The notes below the pieces were generated by a model, which was given only the letters and a program-made list of their open reading frames with translations, did no database searches and was not told the DNA's origin. Below are positions 38,416 through 48,847 of a DNA stretch of 64,000 nt, piece after piece. The DNA comes from Cupriavidus necator (GTDB lineage Bacteria > Pseudomonadota > Gammaproteobacteria > Burkholderiales > Burkholderiaceae), in assembly GCF_013141915.1 (NCBI RefSeq), contig NZ_SROX01000014.1:1-64000 (forward strand). The letters are read 5' to 3'. Made by a program: the position numbers and the translations under genes. Every line of letters starts with the position of its first letter. Positions within the stretch are counted from its first letter, which is position 1.

Positions 38416-39039
38416 TCAGGCGGAACATCGCTCGGCCACCGCGATCGCGGCGGCGCGGCGGACATAGGCGCCGGGCACCACGTCGAGCGGCACCTCGATG
38501 CGGGCATGCGCCAGGGCATCGCGCACACGCAGCACGCCTTCGTCCAGCCGCGCTGCCAGCGCGGCGTCGAAGCGCGTTTGGCGCGCGCCGGCGGCATCGG
38601 CCGGTTCGATCTGCTGGTCGACGGCGAAGATGCCAGGCAGGATCTGGCGCGAACCGAGCGCGGCCAGCACCGGCCGCAGCGCATAGTCGATCGCCAGCGC
38701 ATGCGCCAGGCTGCCGCCGGTGGCGATCGGCAGCACGATCTTGTCGCGCAGCCCGGTTTGCGGCAGCAGGTCCAGGAAGACCTTGAGCAGGCCGCTGTAG
38801 GCCGCCTTGTAGACCGGCGTGGCCAATACCACCACCTGAGCCTCGGACACGGCCCGCGTGGCGGCGCCGATGGCGGGGTCGTCCGCGCGGGCGGCGAGCA
38901 GCGGGCCGGCGGGAAGTTCGCGCAGCTCGAGATGGCGGGTGCGTTCGCCGGCAGTCTCGAGCGCCGCGCGCAGGTGCGCCAGCACAAGGCCGGAGCGGGA
39001 CTGGGCCGACGGGCTGCCGGAGAGCGTCAGGATGGACAT
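38416..39039 (-). CDS. ssuE: NAD(P)H-dependent FMN reductase
   Basis: A 207-residue flavodoxin-fold reductase that supplies FMNH2 to SsuD. TLSGSPSAQSRS at 4-15 is the FMN phosphate loop, and ATPVYKAAYSGLLKVFLDLLP near 73-93 is the family signature. Reads to a stop 158 bases before ssuA starts. It begins the enzymatic part of the operon, 73 bases after sbp. Confidence 0.95.
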   Translation of the reverse strand: MSILTLSGSPSAQSRSGLVLAHLRAALETAGERTRHLELRELPAGPLLAARADDPAIGAATRAVSEAQVVVLATPVYKAAYSGLLKVFLDLLPQTGLRDKIVLPIATGGSLAHALAIDYALRPVLAALGSRQILPGIFAVDQQIEPADAAGARQTRFDAALAARLDEGVLRVRDALAHARIEVPLDVVPGAYVRRAAAIAVAERCSA

Positions 39040-39112
39040 CGGGCTTCCTTGTTCTGTTGGACCGGTCGGCGCGCGGCCGCCCCACGCGACCCGTTGCGAC
39101 GGTCGCGGGGTT

Positions 39113-40117
39113 TTACTTCTGGCCGGGCTGGTAGATCTGGTCGAACGAGCCGCCATCGGCGAAGTGGGTCTTCTGCGCCTTCTGCCAGCCGCCGAACACC
39201 TCGTCGATGGTGAACAGCTTCACCTTGGGGAAGCTGGCAGCGTACTTGGCCGCCACCTTCTGCGAGATCGGGCGGTAGTAGTTCTTCGCCGCGATCTCCT
39301 GGCCTTCATCGGTGTACAGGAACTGCAGGTAGGCCTCGGCCGCCTTGCGCGTGCCCTTCTTGTCGACCACCTTGTCGACCACGGCCACCGGCGGCTCCGC
39401 CAGGATCGACACCGACGGCACGACGATATCGAACTTGTCCGGGCCCAGCTCCTTGATCGCCAGGATGGCTTCGTTCTCCCACGCGATCAGCACATCGCCC
39501 AGGCCGCGCTCGACAAAGGTGGTGGTGGCACCGCGCGCGCCGGAGTCCAGCACCGGCACATGCTTGAGCAGCTCGCCGACGAACGCGCGCGCCTTGCCGT
39601 CGTTGCCGCCCGGCTGCCGCAACGCATAGCCCCACGCTGCCAGGTAGTTCCAGCGCGCGCCGCCCGAGGTCTTGGGATTGGGCGTGATGACCTGCACGCC
39701 GGGCTTGACCAGGTCACCCCAGTCCTTGATGCCCTTGGGGTTGCCCTTGCGCACCAGGAACACGATGGTCGAGGTGTAGGGCGAGGCGTTGTGCGGCAGG
39801 CGCTTCTGCCAGTCCGGCCGGATCAGGCCTTTCTCGGCGATGGCATCGATGTCGTAGCCCAGCGCCAGCGTGACCACGTCGGCGTCGAGGCCGTCGATCA
39901 CCGAGCGTGCCTGCTTGCCCGAGCCGCCATGCGACTGGCGCACGCTCACGGCGTCGCCACCCTGGGCCTTCCAGGCCTTGGCAAAGGCGGCGTTGACATC
40001 GACATACAGCTCGCGCGTGGGGTCGTAGGATACGTTCAGCAGGTTGGCAGCGCTCGCGGTCTGCGCCGCGCTCAGTGCTGCCAGGACAGCCAGGCCGATG
40101 GCCAGTTTGCGGATCAT
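39113..40117 (-). CDS. sbp: periplasmic sulfate-binding protein
   Basis: A 334-residue sulfate receptor with a clean signal peptide (cleavage after TASA, residue 23). NVSYDPTRELYVDVN, SHGGSGKQARSVIDGLDADVVTLAL and NPKTSGGARWNYLAAWG are the sulfate-binding segments of Sbp/CysP. It probably serves CysTWA, although it is encoded at the head of the ssu operon and not with the cys genes. Promoter region lies in 40118-40350. Confidence 0.96.
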   Translation of the reverse strand: MIRKLAIGLAVLAALSAAQTASAANLLNVSYDPTRELYVDVNAAFAKAWKAQGGDAVSVRQSHGGSGKQARSVIDGLDADVVTLALGYDIDAIAEKGLIRPDWQKRLPHNASPYTSTIVFLVRKGNPKGIKDWGDLVKPGVQVITPNPKTSGGARWNYLAAWGYALRQPGGNDGKARAFVGELLKHVPVLDSGARGATTTFVERGLGDVLIAWENEAILAIKELGPDKFDIVVPSVSILAEPPVAVVDKVVDKKGTRKAAEAYLQFLYTDEGQEIAAKNYYRPISQKVAAKYAASFPKVKLFTIDEVFGGWQKAQKTHFADGGSFDQIYQPGQK

Positions 40118-40350
40118 CTGGTATTGCTCCCGTCAGTGTCGTGAATGGCGTCATGCGCCTGTTTGCGTGACCCGCCGTGGCGGGCGGGCTGGTGTAGGAG
40201 CAAGACTACCGACCGGGTGATGGGAACGGAACGAAGGGTTTCGCCGATCCATTGCTGTTTTCTGCATAAGATCCGGCGGAAATATGGGCATGCCCGCGAA
40301 GGGCACCCGCGGACGCGGATTGCGCCACCGAAGTGGTCAGAACGGCACGC

Positions 40351-40389
40351 ACAAAAGAAAACGCCCGCGCCGGCAAACCGGCGCGGGCG
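40351..40389 (-). terminator. rho-independent terminator, leftward
   Basis: A perfect 12-bp stem, CGCCCGCGCCGG (40362-40373) with CCGGCGCGGGCG (40378-40389), around CAAA. Read leftward it is followed by TTTTCTTTTGT. It ends transcripts of the ferritin-like gene and insulates sbp. Confidence 0.88.
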
Positions 40390-40484
40390 AAGTTTCCATT
40401 CTGGAAACGGGTAGACAAGTCATGAAGAGCGCCCCCGCATCTCCATGACAGGACAAAGCTTATCGGGCCGGCCGCCGCGGCGGC

Positions 40485-40498
40485 TTGACCCATATCAA
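40485..40498. promoter_or_regulatory. FNR/Anr-like box
   Basis: TTGAC-CCAT-ATCAA differs by one base from the FNR/Anr consensus TTGAT-N4-ATCAA. It lies 17 bases beyond the stop codon of the ferritin-like gene rather than before a gene, so whether it works is unclear. A rightward or antisense transcript under oxygen control would be needed for it to act in the usual way. Confidence 0.4.
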
Positions 40499-40514
40499 GT
40501 GCGCGGCAATCGCC

Positions 40515-41057
40515 TCAGCCACCGGCCTGCCGGCTCAGCAGGTCGGCCATCTCGTCGGCATGCTCTTCTTCCACCGCCAGGATCGATTCCATCAGCCGGC
40601 GCGAGGTCGGGTCGCGCTCGCCCAGGAACTGGATGATCTCGCGGTAGCTGTCGATGGCGATGCGTTCGGCGACCAGGTCTTCCTTGATCATTTCGGTCAG
40701 GGAAGTGCCGGCCACATACTCGGCATGCGAGCGGCTGGTCAGGCCGTCCGGGGCAAAGTCGGGTTCGCCGCCCAGCTGGACGATGCGTTCGGCAATCTGG
40801 TCGGCGTGGCCTTGCTCTTCGTTGGAATGCGCCAGGAACTCATCGGCCACGCTCTTCGAGTTCGGCCCCTTGGCCATGAAGTAATGCCGGCGGTAGCGCA
40901 GCACGCAGACCAGCTCGGTGGCCAGCGCGTCGTTAAGCAGCTTCAGCACGGTGTCGCGGTCGGCGGCGTAGCCCGCGGTCACCGCCCCGTCGTCGATGTG
41001 CTGGCGGGCACGCTCGCGCAGGGTCTTGACGTCTGTGAGGAAAGGCTTGTCGTTCAT
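40515..41057 (-). CDS. ferritin-like protein (bacterioferritin/Dps-like)
   Basis: A 180-residue ferritin-like protein. The helices carry NDALATELVCVLRYRRHYFMAKG, NEEQGHADQIAERIVQLGG and AVEEEHADEMADLL, which give Glu and ExxH-type ligands of a di-iron centre. AGGAG seven bases before the ATG at 41057. Probably stores or detoxifies iron in the cytosol. A palindromic operator candidate lies about 140 bases upstream. It is monocistronic with its own terminator. Confidence 0.85.
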   Translation of the reverse strand: MNDKPFLTDVKTLRERARQHIDDGAVTAGYAADRDTVLKLLNDALATELVCVLRYRRHYFMAKGPNSKSVADEFLAHSNEEQGHADQIAERIVQLGGEPDFAPDGLTSRSHAEYVAGTSLTEMIKEDLVAERIAIDSYREIIQFLGERDPTSRRLMESILAVEEEHADEMADLLSRQAGG

Positions 41058-41193
41058 AAAGGGCTCCTGGGGGATCGGGCTGCGTCGGCGCAGCGCCTTG
41101 TACGGAAACTCAACCCTTTTGCAACGCGAAAAGTGTGCCACTTCGGGCCCGCTTGCAATCCCTTGGCGGTCGCGGCCCCCAATACCCTGCCCC

Positions 41194-41208
41194 GTGCAAT
41201 ATTTGCAC
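41194..41208. promoter_or_regulatory. perfect palindrome upstream of ferritin-like gene
   Basis: GTGCAA-TAT-TTGCAC is a perfect 6-bp dyad with a 3-bp AT spacer in the 259-bp spacer between the ferritin-like gene and clpB. It lies upstream of the ferritin-like gene and past the clpB terminator, fitting an operator. No known regulator can be assigned with confidence. Confidence 0.5.
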
Positions 41209-41241
41209 GCGTGCAGACTCCATTACACAGCGTCGATGAAG

Positions 41242-41270
41242 AAAAAAATCCCTGCGCTCTCGCGCAGGGA
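41242..41270 (-). terminator. rho-independent terminator of clpB
   Basis: Stem TCCCTGCGC (41249-41257) with GCGCAGGGA (41262-41270), loop TCTC; read leftward, seven T's follow (A's at 41242-41248). It lies 47 bases beyond the clpB stop codon. Confidence 0.93.
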
Positions 41271-41316
41271 TGATTCGGCAACGCTTGCGCCCCTGTTCGT
41301 GGATGCGCAACCGGAC

Positions 41317-43905
<2,589 letters not shown>

Positions 43906-44010
43906 AGGATTCCCTCTCTCGGATAGGTCGTGTCCTGTGCGTGGGCGTTGGCCGCAGCGATGCCGCCGCAGCGTCCGTATGCCCTGCCGGACACTCGATG
44001 TCATACCGAA

Positions 44011-44038
44011 AGATAAGGCTTTGCCGTGACATTTCAAG
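44011..44038 (-). promoter_or_regulatory. sigma-32 type heat-shock promoter of clpB
   Basis: Read leftward, CTTGAAA (plus 44038-44032) is followed after exactly 13 bases by CCTTATCT (44018-44011). This is close to the sigma-32 consensus CTTGAAA-N11-16-CCCCATNT: a perfect -35 and six of eight at -10. It places the start of transcription roughly 95 bases before the clpB ATG. Confidence 0.75.
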
Positions 44039-44125
44039 GCCGCATTTCCGGCGTATTCGCAGCAGGGATGGGGCCGTGCGACACCGTGGTGCGGCACCAT
44101 GTGATGCCCGCGGTACGCACGGCAG

Positions 44126-45007
44126 CTACGCGGCGCGGTCCGCGCCCTTGTCGGCCAGGTTGCGCACCAGCACCAGCGATTCGCCCCGCACGACCACCCG
44201 GCCATCCCCGCCGGTGACCTCGCTGGCGAGGTTGACGAGGTCCTTGTCCGCGCGCAGCCGCACGATCCGCACGCGCGCCGTCAGCGGCTCATCCAGCCGC
44301 GCCGGCGCGGCCAGCCGCAGCGACTGCTTCATCCAGCCCGTGCCGCGGCCGGGCAGCCGGGTGCCAAGCAGGTCCGAAAACATCCCGGCCAGCATTGGCA
44401 GCGGCACCACCGGCCCGGCGAAGCCCCGCGCGCGGGCGAAGCCCGCATCAGCGTGGAACGGGTTGGCATCGCCGGTGAGCGCGATGTACTCGTCCAGGTC
44501 CGCCGCGGTGAAGGCCCGCGCCGCGGCCGCCTGGTGGCCCGGACGCAGCCCGTACAGGGCGGTGTCGCCGTCGTGCACGGCAGGCTCCGGTCCGGCCGGC
44601 CGGCTGCCCAGTGCGGCAGGACTCGCATCCACCAGCCAGCGCGCCTCGCCAATGGCCGTCGCGCGCGGCCCCTGGCCCGGCCCGGCTGCACTGCTCACCG
44701 TGGTGGCAAAGGCAGCCAGCCCTGCAGGCGCTGGCTGCGCAGACAGGGCAAACTGCACCGCATCGCCAACGAAGGCCGGCGCCGGGAACATCAGCGTCTG
44801 CACGACAGGCAATGCCGGCCCAGGCAGCTGCCGCCAGGTATGCGCGCACAGCAGCGAGAACAGGAACATGCCGTGCGCCACCGTGGCACCAAAATGCGTG
44901 CCACGGGCAAAGGCCGGATCGCAGTGGATCGGGTTATCGTCGCGCGACAGCGCGGCGAAGCGGTCGAAATCGCGCTGCGACAGCACGCGCGGCGAGTCAC
45001 CGTGCAT
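44126..45007 (-). CDS. MaoC-like double-hotdog protein
   Basis: A 293-residue protein of two MaoC-type hotdog repeats. The first keeps the (R)-enoyl-CoA hydratase catalytic motif in SRDDNPIHCDPAFARGTHFGATVAHGM (Asp and His about 5 apart, near 23-28); the second has the related GDANPFHADAGFARARGF. It probably hydrates or dehydrates an acyl-CoA. Its ATG overlaps the preceding gene's TGA (TGATG), coupling it to the 3HB-oligomer hydrolase. Last gene of the operon. Confidence 0.85.
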   Translation of the reverse strand: MHGDSPRVLSQRDFDRFAALSRDDNPIHCDPAFARGTHFGATVAHGMFLFSLLCAHTWRQLPGPALPVVQTLMFPAPAFVGDAVQFALSAQPAPAGLAAFATTVSSAAGPGQGPRATAIGEARWLVDASPAALGSRPAGPEPAVHDGDTALYGLRPGHQAAAARAFTAADLDEYIALTGDANPFHADAGFARARGFAGPVVPLPMLAGMFSDLLGTRLPGRGTGWMKQSLRLAAPARLDEPLTARVRIVRLRADKDLVNLASEVTGGDGRVVVRGESLVLVRNLADKGADRAA

Positions 45008-47151
45008 CAGTCGGGCACCTGTACGGTATTGGCGTTCACGGTGATGGCGTTGCCGGGCGCCGGCGCGGGGGCGAACGGCGGCACGTTGGACGGCAGCAGC
45101 GCCGGCGCCGGCGTGTTGAGGGTGCCCCCCCGCGGCGTGGTCCGCACCACTTGCGACGGCGGCAGCGCCTTGCCGGTACTGAGGTTGTCGTAGACCGCGT
45201 CCAGGGCCCGGTTCAGGTACACGTGCAGCGGCACATAACGATTGCTGTAGCCCGGCACGAGGCCGATGAAGGCATCGAAATGCTGGGCATTCTCGACCTC
45301 CACGTATGAGAGCTTGCTGGTCACCCCTTCCTGCTGGCGGTTCAGTCCCAGATACGGGCGCGAGGTATGGTTGACCGGCAGCAGCCCGTCGCTGCGCCCG
45401 TGCACGATCACCGCGGGCTTGCCGCGCAGGTTGCCGTTGCGCAGCGTCAGCGCCTGGCCCGCCTGCAACGCGCGCGCGACCGCGTCCGAGCCGCTGAGCA
45501 GGCTGCGCAGGCAGTTGGCGCCGTCGTAGTTGAGGTCGGCGCGCAGGGTCGAGGCCGATACCGACGGCAGGTTCAGGTACGGTCCATGCTGCGGATCGCG
45601 GTCATTGATCAGTTGCACTGGCGCCTGTGGCGGAATGCCGTTGCCGGTCGCATACATCGACGCCAGCGCGGCGGGGGCGATCGGCGCGGGCTTCAGGTCG
45701 GTCAGCGTGGCGGCAAAGCTGTAGCCGCACAGCCGGTCGGTGACGCTGGCCTGGGCATAGGCGTTGGCATAGGTGACCGCGATTGCCGCGGCCACGTCGA
45801 ATGCGGCCAGCGACGGGTGCAGGTCGTCCGATTCCGCTTCCCAGCCTGCCGCATGCAGCGCCTGCAGCGCGCTGGCGCTCTGCTCGTCGGTCGTCGCGCC
45901 GCTGACCAGGCCTTTTTCGGCCAGCGTCTGGCAACGCGCGGCAAAGAACGGCGCCATGGTGGGGTTGGTGTAGAACGGCGCCTGGGTCAGCGCGGTGGCG
46001 CGTCCGGCGCAGTGCTGCAGCAGGTTGGCGGTGGTGGTGTAGTCGTACAGCGTATGGCCCGAGGCGGCTACTTGCGCGCCGCCGCGCCGCACCACGATGC
46101 CGGTATTGGGCGGCATGTTCAGGTTGGGCTCGGCCACCGCCACGCCGTCGATCAGCCCGCCGGCATCCTGCTCGGCCGCCGCCACGGCGGCGCCGCCGCC
46201 GTTGGACACGCTGGAGGCAATCACCAGCACCTTGTCCTGGTCCAGCGTGCGCTGGCGCGTGCCGTTGGCCGATACGGCGCCGAAGCGGTCATTGATGGCC
46301 CACAGCGCAAATTCCACCGCCTGCAGCGTGAACTTGCCCCAATCCTTCTCCGGGTTGCGCTGCGAATGCGCGTGCTTGAACGCCAGTCGGTGCGGATTGG
46401 CGGCAGTGAAATCCGCCAGCGACGTGGCGCCGGCCGGCGCTGCAAAGTGCGCGTTCTTGCCGGCGGCGGCGCGCGTGGTGCGGGTGCCGTCGATCAGCGG
46501 CACCGTGTCGGTATCGAGGTCATGCGGCGCGGCGCCGGTGCCCTTGTCGGTATAGGCCACCGCGCAGCCCCGCTTCAGGCCCCACTCGCCGGTGCCGATG
46601 GCGCCATAGACCCCGCGCGAGCCGGAGGATGTCGCAGTGATCAGGCACGGTTTGGCGGTATTGAAGGTGGTCGGTATCTGCACCAGCATGGTCACGTTCT
46701 GCTGGCCGGAGCCGTCGTCCGAATACGCCACGTACTCCACGCCCGCGACCTTGCCCTCGGACGCCGTGACATTGCCCTGCGCATCGACGTTGGGCCCATA
46801 GAGCGAGCCATAGCCGCCGCCGGCGCTGGTGTCGACAATGGCGCGGTAGTTGGTATAGATCGCATAGCGCCGTAGTTCGGCCGCGGTCGGCGCGGTGGGG
46901 TTGAGCGGCAGCGGCACCGTGCTGCTGGCCAGCCCGTCCTTGCCGAGCCCGGCGGTCAGCAGGTCATCGGTGGCGCCGTCGTAGCTGTTGATGGCGACCG
47001 TGCCGATATAGGCCGGCTTGGTATTGGGGTTGGTGCCGTTGCCGTTGTGGTCGTCGCTCGATCCGCATGCGGCCAGCAGCGATGCGGCCGCCGCCAGTGC
47101 CGTGAGCCTGAGGCCGCGGTGCCACCGCGGCGAATGCTGCGTGGATTGCAT
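45007..47151 (-). CDS. phaY: 3-hydroxybutyrate oligomer hydrolase
   Basis: A 714-residue D-(-)-3-hydroxybutyrate oligomer hydrolase, matching in length and wording the PhaY1 (formerly PhaZ2) protein of C. necator. It releases 3HB monomers from PHB-derived oligomers. Signal-type N-terminus with lipobox LAAC (residues 26-29) suggests a lipid anchor or periplasmic location, at odds with reports of cytosolic activity for this family. The nucleophile Ser lies in ASSVSNGGGAA and a late HGRSDGLLPVNHTSRPY holds the Asp region. AAGGAGG before the ATG. Embedded in a CoA-ligase/Liv transporter operon. Confidence 0.9.
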   Translation of the reverse strand: MQSTQHSPRWHRGLRLTALAAAASLLAACGSSDDHNGNGTNPNTKPAYIGTVAINSYDGATDDLLTAGLGKDGLASSTVPLPLNPTAPTAAELRRYAIYTNYRAIVDTSAGGGYGSLYGPNVDAQGNVTASEGKVAGVEYVAYSDDGSGQQNVTMLVQIPTTFNTAKPCLITATSSGSRGVYGAIGTGEWGLKRGCAVAYTDKGTGAAPHDLDTDTVPLIDGTRTTRAAAGKNAHFAAPAGATSLADFTAANPHRLAFKHAHSQRNPEKDWGKFTLQAVEFALWAINDRFGAVSANGTRQRTLDQDKVLVIASSVSNGGGAAVAAAEQDAGGLIDGVAVAEPNLNMPPNTGIVVRRGGAQVAASGHTLYDYTTTANLLQHCAGRATALTQAPFYTNPTMAPFFAARCQTLAEKGLVSGATTDEQSASALQALHAAGWEAESDDLHPSLAAFDVAAAIAVTYANAYAQASVTDRLCGYSFAATLTDLKPAPIAPAALASMYATGNGIPPQAPVQLINDRDPQHGPYLNLPSVSASTLRADLNYDGANCLRSLLSGSDAVARALQAGQALTLRNGNLRGKPAVIVHGRSDGLLPVNHTSRPYLGLNRQQEGVTSKLSYVEVENAQHFDAFIGLVPGYSNRYVPLHVYLNRALDAVYDNLSTGKALPPSQVVRTTPRGGTLNTPAPALLPSNVPPFAPAPAPGNAITVNANTVQVPD

Positions 47152-47279
47152 GTCAACCTCCTTCTGTCGCCCCGTGCCGGGGCTGTCGAGACATACGTCA
47201 ATGGAAGACTGCGGAGACTGCGGAAACTGCCACTGCCAACATCGGGAACCCCGGCAAAACGTCCTGACCGCCGCGCGCC

Positions 47280-48833
47280 TCAGCCACCATTGCCGGTGAA
47301 GCCGGCACGCAGCTTGTGCTTTTCCACCTTGCCGGACGGCGTGCGCGGCAGCGCTTCGAGAAAGCGCACCTGGCGCGGCACCTTGTAGCCGGCAAGGTGC
47401 GCCTTGCAGTGAGCGACCACGGCATCGGCGCCCAGCACGGCACCCGGCCGCAACACCACCAGCGCCATGCCGACCTCGCCCCAGCGCGCGTCGGGCGTGC
47501 CGATCACCGCGGCCTCGGCCACGCCGGGCAGCTGGAACAGCACGTTCTCGACCTCGGCCGGATAAACGTTCTCGCCGCCCGAGATAAACATGTCCTTGGC
47601 GCGGTCGACGATGTAGTAGTCGCCGTCTTCGTCGCAATAGGCGATGTCGCCGGAATGCAGCCAGCCGTCGCGCAGCGCCTGCGCGGTGGCCTCGGGCAGG
47701 TTCCAGTAGCCCGGCGTCACGCCCGGCCCCTTGATCAGCAGCTCGCCGCGCTCGCCGGGGCCCACGTCGGCACCCAGCGGATCGACGATGCGGGTCAGCA
47801 TCGAGCCCACCGGCTTGCCGATGCTGCCGATCTTGCGGCGCGCCGTGTCCTCGTCGCAAAGGAAGACCGTGGGACCGGTCTCGGTCATGCCGAAGCCGAA
47901 GCGGATGGTCACGCCCTTGTCCAGGTAGGCTTGCAGCAATGGCCGGGGCACCGGCGAGCCGCCCGCCCCCATCGTGCGCACGCCGGACAAGTCCGCCTGT
48001 GCAAAGCGCGGGTGCTGGCTCAGGAACAGGTACACCGCCGGCACCGCGAAGAACATGGTGATGCCCTCGCCGCTGCTGCGATCAAGCCGGGCCAGCACGG
48101 CCAGCGGCTCGAACTGCCGCATGATGTGCACCGTGCCGCCGGCGTGCAGCACCGGGTTGGCGTACAGGTTCAGGCCGCCGGTATGGAAGAACGGCAGCAC
48201 GTTGAGGAACACGTCGTCGCGCGTGATCTGGTTGGCCAGCATCGCATTGACGGCGTTGAAGAACACCATGCCATAGGTCTGGATCACGCCCTTGGGCTTG
48301 CCGGTGGTGCCGGAGGTGTACAGCAGGTGCCAGATTTCGCTCTCGTCGCGGCACGGCATCTCGATGATGCGCCCCGATGCGGCATCGAGCACGGCCTCGT
48401 ATTCGGTCCAGCCGCCGGGCACGTCGGCGGCTTCGTCATCGGCCAGGTGCAGCACCGCGCGCAACGGCATGGCACGGGCCAGTTCCGCCGCCACGCCCAG
48501 GAAGCCGTCGCCGGCCACCAGCACTTCAGGCGTGCAGTCCTGCAGGATCGGCAGCAGTTCGGCCGCGGGCAGGCGCCAGTTCAGGCACACCATCACCATG
48601 CCGGCCTTGGCGCAGCCGTACAGCATCTCGAAATAGTCCGAGCTGTTGTGCGCCAGCACCGCCACGCGCGTGCCCGGCGCCAGGCGCAGGTGGTCGCGCA
48701 GGTATTCGGCAAAGCGGCTGGCACGTTCGTCGACATGGCGATAGGTCACGTGGCGGCCGCTCTCCACGTCGACCAGCGCGACCTTGTCGGGGAAGTGCTG
48801 CGCGTTCCTGTGCAGCCAGTCGATGACGTACAT
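47280..48833 (-). CDS. acyl-CoA synthetase (AMP-forming)
   Basis: A 517-residue adenylate-forming ligase that activates a carboxylic acid to its CoA ester. The P-loop is LLYTSGTTGKPKGVIQTYG near 178-196; GFGMTETGP, the Asp of YWNLPEATA...GWLHSGD, and the C-terminal catalytic Lys in PRTPSGKVEKHKL are all present. It resembles medium/long-chain fatty-acyl and phenylpropanoid-type ligases. Lies between livM and the oligomer hydrolase gene; it may activate the acid imported by the transporter or the 3HB released by PhaY. Confidence 0.92.
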   Translation of the reverse strand: MYVIDWLHRNAQHFPDKVALVDVESGRHVTYRHVDERASRFAEYLRDHLRLAPGTRVAVLAHNSSDYFEMLYGCAKAGMVMVCLNWRLPAAELLPILQDCTPEVLVAGDGFLGVAAELARAMPLRAVLHLADDEAADVPGGWTEYEAVLDAASGRIIEMPCRDESEIWHLLYTSGTTGKPKGVIQTYGMVFFNAVNAMLANQITRDDVFLNVLPFFHTGGLNLYANPVLHAGGTVHIMRQFEPLAVLARLDRSSGEGITMFFAVPAVYLFLSQHPRFAQADLSGVRTMGAGGSPVPRPLLQAYLDKGVTIRFGFGMTETGPTVFLCDEDTARRKIGSIGKPVGSMLTRIVDPLGADVGPGERGELLIKGPGVTPGYWNLPEATAQALRDGWLHSGDIAYCDEDGDYYIVDRAKDMFISGGENVYPAEVENVLFQLPGVAEAAVIGTPDARWGEVGMALVVLRPGAVLGADAVVAHCKAHLAGYKVPRQVRFLEALPRTPSGKVEKHKLRAGFTGNGG

Positions 48834-48847
48834 GGGCCCGCCTCCGC

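Larger units (their letters stand above)
40118..40514. other. sbp promoter region and ferritin-gene 3' spacer
   Basis: No gene is visible in these ~400 bases. From left to right it holds the leftward sbp promoter region, a strong terminator stem, a second stem GTTTCCA-TTC-TGGAAAC (40392-40408), and an FNR-like dyad near the ferritin-like gene's stop. Each is listed separately where it can be supported. Confidence 0.6.

Noticed and set aside
45007..47859. An N-terminally extended 950-residue version of the oligomer hydrolase
   Set aside because: The extension overlaps the CoA ligase in another frame. AAGGAGG and a lipoprotein signal at 47151 mark the true start.
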